In this document: piece by piece, positions 1-8,621 of the stretch
How positions within the stretch are numbered: the stretch's first letter is position 1
Layout: the number at the start of each line of letters is the position of its first letter
NCBI RefSeq assembly: GCF_017916425.1
Contig: NZ_JAFMSX010000002.1
Coordinates: 738,413-802,412 of the forward strand
DNA: 64,000 nt
Reading direction: 5' to 3'
From: Nocardioides sp. SYSU D00065
Lineage (GTDB): Bacteria; Actinomycetota; Actinomycetes; Propionibacteriales; Nocardioidaceae
Translations under genes and position numbers: made by a program
Notes under the pieces: generated by a model
What the model was told of the DNA's origin: nothing
The model's database searches: none
Seen by the model: the letters and a program-made list of their open reading frames with translations, nothing else

Positions 1-87
1 GTCGGTGGCGTGGTCGTAGAACGTCACCAGCGGACGACCGGGGTCCCGCCGCAGCTGGGCGGCGAGGACCTCGGCGAACGTCGTCAC
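1..87 (-). CDS. TIGR03089 family protein, N-terminal fragment
   Basis: Only the first 29 codons lie in the window; the gene runs off the left edge. It opens at a GTG (87-85) and reads MTTFAEVLAAQLRRDPGRP, then a VTFYD stretch. I recognise this as the amino end of actinobacterial TIGR03089 proteins, which resemble the front part of acyl-CoA synthetase/AMP-ligase enzymes. No catalytic motif is present in this fragment, so activity cannot be judged. Its start lies 24 bases downstream of the stop of the DUF3105 gene on the same strand, so the two may be cotranscribed. The assignment rests on the short N-terminal match. Confidence 0.6.
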   Translation of the reverse strand, partial: MTTFAEVLAAQLRRDPGRPLVTFYDHATD

Positions 88-111
88 GGGGGCGGTGCTG
101 TCAGGCGCGCC

Positions 112-849
112 TCAGAGGACGGCCGGCTCCGAGGAATCCATGTAGGGGTACTTCTCCATGAACGCGTCGAGCGCCTCGCCGCTGGGAGCCGAGCAGTACT
201 GCCACACGCCGACCTGCTTCTCGGGGTCGGTCTCGCCGACGCCACCGACCGACCAGTGCGTGAGGGCGACGTGCTGGCCCTTGGGGAACGGCTCGCCGTC
301 CTCGGAGGTCCACGGCACGGCCTTGAACTTGTCCCGCAGGTTGGTCGTGCTCGACAGCTTGGAGGCGATGCCGCGCAGGTCGTCCATCATCTCGGGGTCG
401 TCGGCGACCGTCTCGTCGTACCACAGGATCGTGTAGCCGTGCTCCAGGTTGTGCACGAGCTCGCCGAGCTCGGGACGGTCGGAGGCGGTGTAGAGCTTGC
501 GGTCGATCGTGTCCCACATGTTCCAGTGCTGGCCGAACGCGGGAGGCGCCTCCGGGTAGGACAGCGGGGTGCCGACGTCGACGTGCTCCTGGTTGCCGGT
601 GGCCTTCTTGGTGGTGATCTTCTCGCAGGCGTCCGCCGGGGCGCCGATGTCGCTCAGCGAGGCCGAGGCGTAGGCGCGCAGGTCGTACCAGTCCTTGACC
701 GGCTTGAACGCGGCGGCGCCGACGATGAGCACGGCGATGGTGACGCACACGCCCACGATCGCCATGCCCCGCCGGTTCTCGGCGCGGGACTGCTGGGAGC
801 GGATGGAGTCGATGACCGCCTGACGGTCGGTCTTTGCCTTCTTGGCCAC
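112..849 (-). CDS. DUF3105 membrane-anchored protein
   Basis: The product has 245 residues. A short lysine-rich cytoplasmic head is followed by one membrane segment at about residues 29-49 and an extracytoplasmic domain of about 190 residues. The domain carries the DUF3105 pattern: a conserved HNLEHGYTILWYDE stretch near residues 135-148, a threonine- and proline-rich linker before it, and a late ALTHWS segment. The function of the family is not established; topology suggests an extracytoplasmic role. The start is a GTG at 849. The gene precedes the TIGR03089 gene on the same strand. Only 48 bases separate it from the end of fbiB. Confidence 0.85.
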   Translation of the reverse strand: MAKKAKTDRQAVIDSIRSQQSRAENRRGMAIVGVCVTIAVLIVGAAAFKPVKDWYDLRAYASASLSDIGAPADACEKITTKKATGNQEHVDVGTPLSYPEAPPAFGQHWNMWDTIDRKLYTASDRPELGELVHNLEHGYTILWYDETVADDPEMMDDLRGIASKLSSTTNLRDKFKAVPWTSEDGEPFPKGQHVALTHWSVGGVGETDPEKQVGVWQYCSAPSGEALDAFMEKYPYMDSSEPAVL

Positions 850-897
850 GGTGCTCGGCGTCTCTCGGTTCGGTGGGGCGGGCTGCGGTGGCAGAGT

Positions 898-1920
898 CTA
901 CGTACTCACGGGTGATACGTGGCACACGACGCCACTCCGCCCCGTCTGCCAGTCCCGGATCCGCCACCCGTGGGCGAAGCAGACGGCGTCGACGGCGAGG
1001 CGGTCAGAGGCCGCCGGCAGGCGCACCACGGCCCGCTGCGGATCGTCGTCGAAGGACGTCGACAGCGTCGACGCGCGCGCCCGCCCGTGGCCCACGACGC
1101 GGCTGAGCGCCGCGTGCAGCTCCGCCAGGGGCGCCGGCTCACCGAACGGAGCCCGGTCCTCCTCCTCGCCCGCCAGGGCCCGTACGACGGCCTCGCGGGC
1201 GCCCCACCCGAACAGGTCACCGCCGTCGGGCCGGACGAGGGCGGCGGCGCCGGGCCCGTCGTCGCCGGGCGGAAGCACGAGGTCGCCGCGCCCGCGCACG
1301 ACGGCGACGGGTCGGCGCGCCAGCTTGCCCTGGGCGAGCTCGGCGGCGCCCGCGATCTCGTCGGCCACCGCGGGCAGAGTGACCGCGAGGGGGTTGCCGT
1401 GCGGGTCGGTGCGACCGGCGAAGTCCTCGGCGACCACCAGGCCGGCCGCGCCGATCGCGATGTCGGTCTGGCCGACGCGCCAGGCGCGGCCGGCGGTGTC
1501 GGTGACGACCACGGCGACGTTGGTCCCGGTGCGCCGGTGGATCTCTTGCCGCAGCCCGCGCGCCGAGCGGTCGGGATCGAGGGGGAGCAGGACGATCGAG
1601 CCCGCGGCGACGTTGGAGGCGTCGACTCCGGCCGCTGCCATGGTGAGCCCCAGCCGGTGGCGCACGATCCGCGTCGCCCCGCGCCGCGCGACGACGCGGA
1701 GCGTCTCCTCGTCCACGGCGGCCTCGCGGTCGCCGACGCGTGCGCGGCCCTCGGCCTTGCTCACCACCTTGCTGGTGACGCACACGACGTCGCCGTCGGC
1801 GAGCGCGGCGCCCTCGCCCGGACCGCGCTCCTCGAGACCGGCCAGGAGGATGCCGGCCAGGTCGTCGCCGGCGACGACCTCGGGCAGGCCGTCGGGCGCC
1901 CAGACCTCGAGCCGGCTCAC
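898..1920 (-). CDS. fbiB: Coenzyme F420-0:L-glutamate ligase (CofE/FbiB)
   Basis: The protein (340 aa) adds L-glutamate residues to F420-0 with GTP in the cytoplasm. Residues 1-245 contain the CofE fold, with the VVCVTSKVVSKAEGR segment near residues 45-60, a VVVTDTAGRAWRVGQTDIAI block near 145-165 and GxxDPHGNPLAVT near 180. The GTG start at 1920-1918 overlaps the fbiA stop as GTGA, which indicates translational coupling. Mycobacterial FbiB is about 450 residues with a C-terminal FMN-binding domain that reduces dehydro-F420. Here only about 95 residues follow the ligase domain, and no nitroreductase-like sequence is visible, so that step must be done by another protein. The ligase assignment is strong. 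Confidence 0.9.
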   Translation of the reverse strand: MSRLEVWAPDGLPEVVAGDDLAGILLAGLEERGPGEGAALADGDVVCVTSKVVSKAEGRARVGDREAAVDEETLRVVARRGATRIVRHRLGLTMAAAGVDASNVAAGSIVLLPLDPDRSARGLRQEIHRRTGTNVAVVVTDTAGRAWRVGQTDIAIGAAGLVVAEDFAGRTDPHGNPLAVTLPAVADEIAGAAELAQGKLARRPVAVVRGRGDLVLPPGDDGPGAAALVRPDGGDLFGWGAREAVVRALAGEEEDRAPFGEPAPLAELHAALSRVVGHGRARASTLSTSFDDDPQRAVVRLPAASDRLAVDAVCFAHGWRIRDWQTGRSGVVCHVSPVST

Positions 1921-2954
1921 GCCGGCCACGCCAGCGACACGGCGGCGGCTGCCATGGCAGCCGTCGCGTCGTGGTCGGACATCATCAGCGGGACGGCGCG
2001 TGCGCGCACCCCTGCCTCCTCGAGCCGCGGGAGCTGCGCGGCGTCGCGCTCGTCGACCAGCCACCCGTCGAGCACGCCGCCGCTCGAGCGGGCGCCGTAG
2101 TGGCGCCCGACCCCGGCCGCGCTGACCTCGACACCGATGCTGGTCAGCATCTGTGCGGCCATGCCGTGCACGTGGGAGCCGCCGACGATGGGGGAGACGC
2201 CGACGACCGGCGCGCGCGTCGCGCGCACCGCGTCGCGCACGCCCGGGACGCCGAGGATCGTGCCCACCGAGACGACCGGGTTGGACGGCGGCAGCACCAC
2301 CAGGTCCGTCTCGGCGATCGCCTCGAGGACCCCGGGGGCGGGCGTGGCGGCGTCCTGGCCGACGACCACCACCGCCTCGGCCGGCACGGACGCGCGCAGC
2401 CGCACCCAGTACTCCTGGAAGTGGACGACCCGGCGCCCGCTCGGGGTGTCGGGGTCGGCGATCGCGACGTGGGTCTCGACCCGGTCGTCGCTCATCGGCA
2501 GCAGCCGCACCCGGGTGCCGTGGGCGGGGGTGAGCCAGCGCCGGCACAGGGCCTCTGTCACCTGCGACAGCGTGAACCCGGCCTCGAGCATCTGCGTGCG
2601 CACGAGGTGGGTGGCGATGTCGCGGTCGCCCAGCCCGAACCACGTCGGCTCCACGCCGTACGCCTCCAGCTCGGTGCGCGCGCTCCACGTCTCCTCCCGG
2701 CGGCCCCACCCGCGCTCGACGTCGATGCCGTCGCCCAGGGTGTACATGACGGTGTCGAGGTCGGGACAGACCTTCAGCCCGTGCACCCACCAGTCGTCGG
2801 CGGTGTTGGTCACGACCGTGACCTCGGTGTCGGCGGAGCCGCCGGGCACGACCCCGGAGCGCAGCCCGTACAGCAGGCCCTGGACGAACCTCGCGCCGCC
2901 CACACCGCCGGACAGGACGGTGACGCGACGCAGCTCTGGCGCGGATGATGGCAT
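1917..2954 (-). CDS. fbiA: 2-phospho-L-lactate (PEP-derived) transferase CofD/FbiA
   Basis: This 345-residue cytoplasmic enzyme joins the activated lactyl or enolpyruvyl group to FO, giving F420-0 or its dehydro form. The glycine-rich start VTVLSGGVGGARFVQGLLYG (residues 12-31), the NTADDWWVHGLKVCPDLDT block near 50-68 and the LPPSNPVVSVGTIL segment near 220 are family hallmarks, and the length is normal. It is the first gene of the fbiA-fbiB pair and is divergent from the whiB-type gene, as in mycobacteria and streptomycetes. The ATG at 2954 lies 7 bases after a CAGGCT hexamer (2967-2962), a possible leaderless promoter. Confidence 0.93.
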   Translation of the reverse strand: MPSSAPELRRVTVLSGGVGGARFVQGLLYGLRSGVVPGGSADTEVTVVTNTADDWWVHGLKVCPDLDTVMYTLGDGIDVERGWGRREETWSARTELEAYGVEPTWFGLGDRDIATHLVRTQMLEAGFTLSQVTEALCRRWLTPAHGTRVRLLPMSDDRVETHVAIADPDTPSGRRVVHFQEYWVRLRASVPAEAVVVVGQDAATPAPGVLEAIAETDLVVLPPSNPVVSVGTILGVPGVRDAVRATRAPVVGVSPIVGGSHVHGMAAQMLTSIGVEVSAAGVGRHYGARSSGGVLDGWLVDERDAAQLPRLEEAGVRARAVPLMMSDHDATAAMAAAAVSLAWPA

Positions 2955-2999
2955 AGGGAACAGCCTGCCCGAAGGGGAATGGCCATATCAGATCCGGGC

Positions 3000-3029
3000 T
3001 TGACTTGCGGGGTACGACAGGCATGTAAT
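3000..3029 (+). promoter_or_regulatory. Candidate promoter of the whiB-type gene
   Basis: TTGACT (3000-3005) and TGTAAT (3024-3029) are separated by 18 bases, a good match to a housekeeping-type sigma promoter. Transcription would begin near 3036, giving a leader of about 40 bases before the ATG at 3078. The site lies in the 123-bp divergent region between fbiA and the regulator gene. It is called from sequence only. Confidence 0.6.
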
Positions 3030-3077
3030 TCCAGCAGTGTCGTTCAGTTCTCGAACAGGGTCGAAAGGGCGTACGCC

Positions 3078-3335
3078 ATGAGAGCAGAACTGTTCCTCCT
3101 CGAGCCCGAGGGCGAGGAGCTCGGTTGGCAGGACCGCGCGCTGTGCGCGCAGACGGACCCCGAGGCGTTCTTCCCGGAGAAGGGCGGCTCGACGCGGGAG
3201 GCCAAGAAGGTCTGCCTGACGTGCGAGGTCCGCGACGACTGCCTCGAGTACGCCCTGATGAACGACGAGCGCTTCGGCATCTGGGGCGGGCTGTCCGAGC
3301 GTGAGCGGCGCAAGCTGAAGAAGCGCGCCGTCTGA
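3078..3335 (+). CDS. WhiB-family iron-sulfur regulator (WhiB/WhmD type)
   Basis: The protein has 85 residues. Four cysteines at 23, 46, 49 and 55 follow the C-x22-C-x2-C-x5-C spacing that binds a [4Fe-4S] cluster. The G-I-W-G-G turn at 67-71 and a basic tail (RERRKLKKR) complete the WhiB domain, which acts with the sigma-A region 4 at promoters. Its place opposite fbiA-fbiB matches M. tuberculosis whiB2 (whmD) and Streptomyces whiB, regulators of septation and sporulation; a role in division or development is inferred from that synteny. The ATG at 3078 was chosen because it begins the conserved MRAELF region just after the promoter; an in-frame upstream ATG lies before the promoter. Confidence 0.92.
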   Translation: MRAELFLLEPEGEELGWQDRALCAQTDPEAFFPEKGGSTREAKKVCLTCEVRDDCLEYALMNDERFGIWGGLSERERRKLKKRAV

Positions 3336-3395
3336 GCGATCCCCGCGCACCACGTCGGTTCTCGACGGTCCCGGGCGCCTCGCTAAGGTGCTCCG

Positions 3396-6299
3396 GTGAC
3401 CGTCACAGCGCTTCTCGTCAGTCATGACGGGGCGCGGTGGCTGCCAGCAGTTCTCGCTGGTCTGACCGGGCAGACCCTCCCGGTCGACCGGGTCGTGGCT
3501 GTCGACACCACGAGCCGCGACGACAGTGTCACCCTCGTCCGCGACGCGCTGACCCATGCCGGCCTGGACGCGTCGCGCGCGGTCGTCGACGTCGTCCCCG
3601 GATCCACCAGCTATCCCTCCGCCGTACGCCACGGCCTCGCCCTCGCGCCCCCGTCAGGTCCCGACGAGTGGGTGTGGCTGCTCCACGACGACAGCAACCC
3701 CGAGCCGACCGCGCTGGCCGAGCTGCTCGCCGCCGCCGAGCAGCGCCCCGACGCGGCCATCCTCGGCCCCAAGCTGCGCGAGTGGCCCTCGCTGCGGCGC
3801 CTGCTCGAGGTCGGTCTCACGATCACCGGCACCGGTCGGCGCGAGACCGGGCTGGAGCGCGGGGAGTACGACCAGGGCCAGCACGACGCCGTACGAGAGG
3901 TGCTGGCGGTCAACACCGCGGGCATGCTGGTCCGCCGCGACGTGCTCGAGGCCCTGGGCGGCCTGGACGAGGAGCTGCCGATCTTCGGCAACGACATCGA
4001 CTTCGGGTGGCGCGCCGCGCTGGCCGGCCACCGCACGCTGGTCGTGCCGCAGGCGGTCGTGTTCCACGCCGAGGCGGCGCACCGCGGCCTGCGGCGCACC
4101 CCGCTGACGGGCCGGCACACCCACTACCAGGAGCGCCGCGCCGCGCTCTTCACCTCGCTGGCCAACGTCTCCTCGCGCGGCTTCGCGTGGCAGTACGTCC
4201 GGCTCTTCCTCGGCTCGCTGCTGCGCGTCGTCGGCTTCCTGGCCGTGCGCTCGGTGGGCGAGGCGCTCGACGAGCTCGCCGCCGCCCTGTCGGTGCACGG
4301 GCGGCCCGGGCAGGTGCTGGCCGCGCGCCGGGAGCGCGCGCGGCGCCGCGAGGGCGAGCCCGCCGACGTACGACGGCTGCTCGCGCCGGCGTGGCTGCCC
4401 TACCGCCACGGACTGGACTTCGTCACCGACCTCGCCTCGGCCGCCACCAGCCAGGCCGCCGACGTGGCCGAGCGCCGCCGGCTCGCCAGGGCCGCCGACG
4501 CCGCCCCGGGTGTCGTCGACGGAGGGGAGAGGCGGCGCGAGCAGGCCGAGGACGACGACGAGGCCTACCTGACCGACACCGGCCTGGTCGCCCGCTTCTT
4601 CACCAACCCGGTGGCGGTCGTGCTGGTGCTGTTCGGGGTGCTCGCGCTGGTCGCCGGACGCGAGGCCCTCGGCTCGATCACCGGCGGTGCGCTGTCACCC
4701 GTGCCGTCCGCGGCGGGGGACTGGTGGCGGCTGCACGCCGCCACGTGGCACCCGCTCGGCACCGGCACCGACGTCCCGGCGCCGGCCTACGTCCTGCCGT
4801 TCGCGATCGCTGCCTCGATCCTGCTCGGGCACACCGGTGCGGTCGTGTCGGCGCTGATGCTGCTGGCGGTGCCGGTCGCCGCCTGGGGCGCCTGGCGGCT
4901 GCTCAGGGTGGTGGGCCGGCTCGTGGACCCGCGCGGCCTGCCGCGCTGGCTGGTCGTGTGGGGCGCGCTGGCCTACGCCCTCGTCCCGGTGACCTCGGGC
5001 GCCTGGGGGGAGGGGCGGTTCGGCACCGTGGCGGTGGCCGCGCTGCTGCCGTGGGCCGCCCACGCCGCCCTCGGCTTCGTCGACCCCGACCGTGACCGGC
5101 GCTGGCGCGCCGCCTGGCGGACGGCGCTGCTGGTCGCGCTCGGCGCCGCCTTCGTGCCGGCCTTCTGGCTCTTCGCGCTGCTCGCCACCGCCGTGGTCCT
5201 CGGCTCCGCCGCCGTTCTCGCCCCGCGCCTGCTGCGGGAGCGCGACAGCTGGGGTCCGCCGGTCGTCGCGGTGGCGGTGCCCCCGCTGCTGCTCGCGCCC
5301 TGGCTGGTCCCGCTGCTCACCACCGGATCGGCCTCCGGCCTGTTGCTCGAGGCCGGGCGGCTCACCGTCGACCAGGTGACCTTCGCCGGACTGGTGACCG
5401 GGCGGCTCAACGACCTCGGCGCGCCGGAGTGGCTCGGTGCGGTGCTGGGCGTGCTCGCCCTGGTCGCCCTGCTCCCACGGCGTACGCGCGTCCCCGTCGT
5501 CATCTGCTGGCTGGTGGCCCTCGCCGCAGCGCTCGTCTCGGGACTGCTCTCCCACCTCACCCTCGACCTGCCGTCCGTGACCACCCGGCCCAGCCTGGGC
5601 CTGTTCGTGGTGATCCTGCAGGGCACCTCGATCGTCGCGGTCGCGCTCGGCGCCGACGCCTACCTGCGCCGCCTCGAGGAGCACCACCCGGCCTGGCAGC
5701 GCGGGCTGGCCGCGGCGCTGGCGGTGACCGCCGCGGTGGTGCCGCTCGGTGGTCTCGCCTGGTGGCTCACGACCCCCGACAACGTCCTCGCGCGCGACGC
5801 GGAGCAGTCGGTGCCGGTCTACATGCAGCAGAGCTCGCTGCTGGGCGAGGAGCACGGCGTGCTCGTGCTCGCCGGCTCGGTCGACGACGGCATCACCTAC
5901 CGGATCCGGCGCGACGACGGCACGACCGTCGGCGAGGACGAGATCCTGACCCTGGCCCGGGAGGACACCGCCCTCACGTCGGAGGTGCGCGCGCTGGTGT
6001 CCTCGCCGACGCCGGCCGTGGTCGCCGCCCTGGGGGCGCGGGGCGTGGAGTACGTCGTCCTCGGCTCACCGGCCGACGGGCGCGTCTCGGCGCTGCTCGA
6101 CGCCACGGCAGGCCTCGAGCAGGCCAGCGCGGAGGACCGCAGCACGCGGGCTTGGCGCGTCGACCGGCCGCTCGACGACTCCGCACTGGACGGCTCGCGC
6201 TCGTGGTGGCGCACCGCGCTCCTGGTCGTGCAGGCGTTGGCCATCGTCGTCGTGCTGGTGCTGGCCGCACCGACCGTGAGGCAGCGACGCCATGGCTGA
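3396..6299 (+). CDS. Large GT2 glycosyltransferase with polytopic membrane domain
   Basis: The protein is 967 residues. Residues 1 to about 230 form a GT-A domain: a TALLVSHDGARWL start, VVAVDTTSRDDS near 30-45, an HDD metal/nucleotide-sugar motif near 96-98, and a GNDIDFGWRAAL acceptor-side motif near 195-206. A charged linker (residues 300-390) leads into roughly a dozen hydrophobic spans up to about residue 790, then an extracytoplasmic tail. It probably transfers a sugar to an envelope glycan at the membrane; donor and acceptor are unknown. The gene overlaps the DUF5719 gene by 8 bases, so the products are likely partners. TAAGGT (3384-3389) ends 6 bases before the GTG start, suggesting a leaderless mRNA. 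Confidence 0.85.
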   Translation: MTVTALLVSHDGARWLPAVLAGLTGQTLPVDRVVAVDTTSRDDSVTLVRDALTHAGLDASRAVVDVVPGSTSYPSAVRHGLALAPPSGPDEWVWLLHDDSNPEPTALAELLAAAEQRPDAAILGPKLREWPSLRRLLEVGLTITGTGRRETGLERGEYDQGQHDAVREVLAVNTAGMLVRRDVLEALGGLDEELPIFGNDIDFGWRAALAGHRTLVVPQAVVFHAEAAHRGLRRTPLTGRHTHYQERRAALFTSLANVSSRGFAWQYVRLFLGSLLRVVGFLAVRSVGEALDELAAALSVHGRPGQVLAARRERARRREGEPADVRRLLAPAWLPYRHGLDFVTDLASAATSQAADVAERRRLARAADAAPGVVDGGERRREQAEDDDEAYLTDTGLVARFFTNPVAVVLVLFGVLALVAGREALGSITGGALSPVPSAAGDWWRLHAATWHPLGTGTDVPAPAYVLPFAIAASILLGHTGAVVSALMLLAVPVAAWGAWRLLRVVGRLVDPRGLPRWLVVWGALAYALVPVTSGAWGEGRFGTVAVAALLPWAAHAALGFVDPDRDRRWRAAWRTALLVALGAAFVPAFWLFALLATAVVLGSAAVLAPRLLRERDSWGPPVVAVAVPPLLLAPWLVPLLTTGSASGLLLEAGRLTVDQVTFAGLVTGRLNDLGAPEWLGAVLGVLALVALLPRRTRVPVVICWLVALAAALVSGLLSHLTLDLPSVTTRPSLGLFVVILQGTSIVAVALGADAYLRRLEEHHPAWQRGLAAALAVTAAVVPLGGLAWWLTTPDNVLARDAEQSVPVYMQQSSLLGEEHGVLVLAGSVDDGITYRIRRDDGTTVGEDEILTLAREDTALTSEVRALVSSPTPAVVAALGARGVEYVVLGSPADGRVSALLDATAGLEQASAEDRSTRAWRVDRPLDDSALDGSRSWWRTALLVVQALAIVVVLVLAAPTVRQRRHG

Positions 6300-7698
6300 G
6301 CACACGAGCCCGAGCGCGGCGACCGGAGGCGGCGGCCGCCGCCGGGTGGACGAGGCCGCTCGCCGCCGCCCCGCGCCGCTCACCGTCCTGGCCGTGCTGA
6401 TCCCGCTGCTCGCGGTGGCGGCGCTGAGCCTGGTGCGCCCGGCCGAGGAGCCGCCCTCGTCGTACGCGCCCACCGGCGCACCGCTCGACCGCTCCACCGC
6501 GGTGTGCCCCCCGCGACTGCCGGGCGCCGACCGGCTCAGGCTCGCCAGCACCGCCCTGTCCTCGGGGGACCTCGCACTGCGGGTCGGTGGCGACGAGGAC
6601 ACCGAGCGCCTGCGGGCCGGCGTCGCGGCGCGCAGCGACCGGTCCACGGTCGTCGTCGACGCCAGCGGCGACCTGGCCGCCGGCCTCGTCGCGAGCCGCT
6701 CCGGCGCCGGATCCGCGGTCGGCTGCGAGCGCCCGACCCCGGAGCGCTGGTTCACCGGCGTCGGCGCATCGGCCGAGCACGCCTCGACCCTGACCCTCGT
6801 CAACCCGGACAAGGGACCTGCGGTCGCCGACGTGACCGTGTGGGACGGGCGCGGCCTCGTGGACGTCCCCGCGCTGCGCGGCGTCCGGGTCCCCGGAGGC
6901 CGGGCCACGTCGTTCGACCTCGCCGAGGTCGCTCCCAACCGCGACGCCCTCGCGGTGCGGGTCCTGGTCTCCCGGGGCCGTCTCGGTGCCAGCGTGGTCG
7001 ACGTCCTCGACCCCATCGGCCGCGATCGGCCCGTGCGCGAGTGGCTGCCGTCGCAGCCGGCGCCTGCCTCGACGTCGTACGTCGTCGGCGTCGGCCCCGC
7101 CCCCGCGGACCGCACGCTGACGCTGGCCAACCCCGGGGACAGCGAGGTGCGGGTCGCGCTCGAGCTGGTCAGCGAGGAAAGCGAGTTCGCGCCGCAGGGG
7201 CTCGACGAGGTCTCGCTGCCGCCGGCGTCGGTGAGCGAGGTCGACCTGAGCGGGGTGCTGCGCGGGCGCACCGCCGAGGGCGTCCAGGCGCTGCGCGTCG
7301 AGGCCACCGGGCCGGTGACGGCCACGCTGCGCACGCAGACCTCGGGCGACCTGGCGCTCTCCGCAGCCGGCCCGTCGGTGACCGACGAGACCGCCGTCGC
7401 GCTTCCCGCAGGGTCCAAGCGCCTCGTCGTCGCCGGCGCCACCGCACCGGGGGTGCTCACTCTGCGCGCCTGGGACCAGGACGGCGCCGCCGTCGTGCGC
7501 GAGCGCCGGGTCGAGGTGGACCCGGCCACGGCGGCGCGGCTGCGCCTGCCCGACGAGGCCGTGCTGGCGCAGGTCACGCTCGAGCGCACCGTGGCCGTGG
7601 TGTCGCTCGAGGTGAGCGACCGGGGCCTGTCCGTGCTGCCGCTGGCGCCGCTGGAGACCACCAGCCAGGTGCCGGACGTGCGCCCGGCACAGCGCTGA
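6292..7698 (+). CDS. DUF5719 family extracytoplasmic protein
   Basis: This 468-residue protein has a basic cytoplasmic head, one membrane span at about residues 28-46 and a long extracytoplasmic region rich in beta-type hydrophobic alternation, Val, Asp and Arg. The pattern matches DUF5719, which sits next to a large GT2 membrane glycosyltransferase in actinobacteria. No catalytic motif is visible. The ATG overlaps the glycosyltransferase end by 8 bases, implying coupled translation and a shared role in envelope glycan assembly. The function is inferred from context. Confidence 0.75.
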   Translation: MAEHTSPSAATGGGGRRRVDEAARRRPAPLTVLAVLIPLLAVAALSLVRPAEEPPSSYAPTGAPLDRSTAVCPPRLPGADRLRLASTALSSGDLALRVGGDEDTERLRAGVAARSDRSTVVVDASGDLAAGLVASRSGAGSAVGCERPTPERWFTGVGASAEHASTLTLVNPDKGPAVADVTVWDGRGLVDVPALRGVRVPGGRATSFDLAEVAPNRDALAVRVLVSRGRLGASVVDVLDPIGRDRPVREWLPSQPAPASTSYVVGVGPAPADRTLTLANPGDSEVRVALELVSEESEFAPQGLDEVSLPPASVSEVDLSGVLRGRTAEGVQALRVEATGPVTATLRTQTSGDLALSAAGPSVTDETAVALPAGSKRLVVAGATAPGVLTLRAWDQDGAAVVRERRVEVDPATAARLRLPDEAVLAQVTLERTVAVVSLEVSDRGLSVLPLAPLETTSQVPDVRPAQR

Positions 7699-7709
7699 GC
7701 GCCGCTCAG
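7695..7709. terminator. Short hairpin between convergent genes
   Basis: CTGAGC (7695-7700) and GCTCAG (7704-7709) form a six-base-pair stem with a GCC loop, covering the stop codons of both convergent genes. There is no T-tract, so termination is only suggested by position and symmetry. Confidence 0.35.
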
Positions 7710-8179
7710 TCGCCGTAGCGCTCGTCGACCTGGCCGGGGGTGAGGCCCAGCAGCTCGGCCAGCTGCTCGACGACGACGGTGTGCACCATCGCCTCGAGGT
7801 CGTCGCGGGTGGTGGCGCGGTGCTCGATGGGCCGGCGGAACAGCACCAGGCGGGTCGGCTCCTGACCCTTGCCGCGCACCAGCGAGGAGAGCGGGACGGT
7901 GTCGTCGCCCCAGTCGTCGGGCAGCATCGGAGCGTCCTCGACGGCGTACTCGACGAGGCCGAGGTGGCGCTGCCAGCGCTCGTCCAGCGGCTCGACGACG
8001 TCGAGCACCAGCTGGTCGAAGCGCTGCCGTGCGGTGCGCATCACCGGCGTGCCCGGATCGACCGGCACGACGCCCGGGCCGCGGATCCCGCGGCCACGAC
8101 GGTCCCGGCTCCGGCTGCGCCGTCGGGGCGCGGGTCCGCCCGCTCGGTCCAGTGCACCCGCCGCGCTCACCTCGTCCAC
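7706..8179 (-). CDS. Metallopeptidase-fold protein (PF06262-like), zinc histidines absent
   Basis: The 157-residue product begins with about 40 basic residues, followed by a domain that resembles the small zincin family PF06262. Family features include FDQLVLDVVEPL near residues 55-66, a VEYAVEDAP stretch, and the LVLFRRPIE strand before the active-site helix. In zinc-binding members that helix reads HExxHH. Here it reads VEQLAEL, keeping the glutamate but no histidine, so peptidase activity is unlikely. A gene at the same place occurs in mycobacteria (Rv3259). TAGGCT (8191-8186) ends 6 bases before the GTG start and faces the promoter of the divergent DUF3499 gene. Confidence 0.65.
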   Translation of the reverse strand: MDEVSAAGALDRAGGPAPRRRSRSRDRRGRGIRGPGVVPVDPGTPVMRTARQRFDQLVLDVVEPLDERWQRHLGLVEYAVEDAPMLPDDWGDDTVPLSSLVRGKGQEPTRLVLFRRPIEHRATTRDDLEAMVHTVVVEQLAELLGLTPGQVDERYGD

Positions 8180-8228
8180 GCCGCGAGCCTAAGCGCCGCA
8201 CGTGCGTGGGGCAGGTAGCGTCGGCGCC

Positions 8229-8591
8229 GTGAGCCTTGCCCGTCGTTGTTCGCGGACGGCGTGTGGCCGTTCCGCGGTCAACACGCTGACCTACGTCTAT
8301 GCCGACCAGACCGCCGTGCTCGGTCCGCTGGCGACGTACGCCGAGCCGCACGCCTACGACCTCTGCGAGATGCACAGCGAGCGCCTCTCGGCCCCGCGCG
8401 GCTGGGAGGTGCTCCGGCTGGCCCCGGATCCGCGCGCCCAGGGACCCAGCACCGACGACCTACTCGCGCTCGCCGACGCGGTGCGGGAGGCGGCCCGCCC
8501 GGCACCGGCGCCCGCGCCGCTCCACTCGACCGACGACCCGTCCCGAGGCGCGAAGCGGGGGCACCTGCGGGTGCTCACGCCCACCGACTGA
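8229..8591 (+). CDS. DUF3499 family protein
   Basis: This 120-residue protein starts SLARRCSRTACGR after the initiator and contains LTYVYADQTAVLGPL and a YDLCEMHSERLSAP block, the DUF3499 signature. Cysteines 8 and 13 together with the later C-x2-H pair could bind a metal. The function is unknown. The orthologue in M. tuberculosis (Rv3258c) occupies the same neighbourhood. The GTG at 8229 was preferred over an upstream ATG because it starts the conserved region and lies 7 bases after TAGCGT (8216-8221), a leaderless arrangement. Confidence 0.85.
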   Translation: MSLARRCSRTACGRSAVNTLTYVYADQTAVLGPLATYAEPHAYDLCEMHSERLSAPRGWEVLRLAPDPRAQGPSTDDLLALADAVREAARPAPAPAPLHSTDDPSRGAKRGHLRVLTPTD

Positions 8592-8621
8592 CCCGGTTCG
8601 CCACCCCCTAGGATCGTCCGC

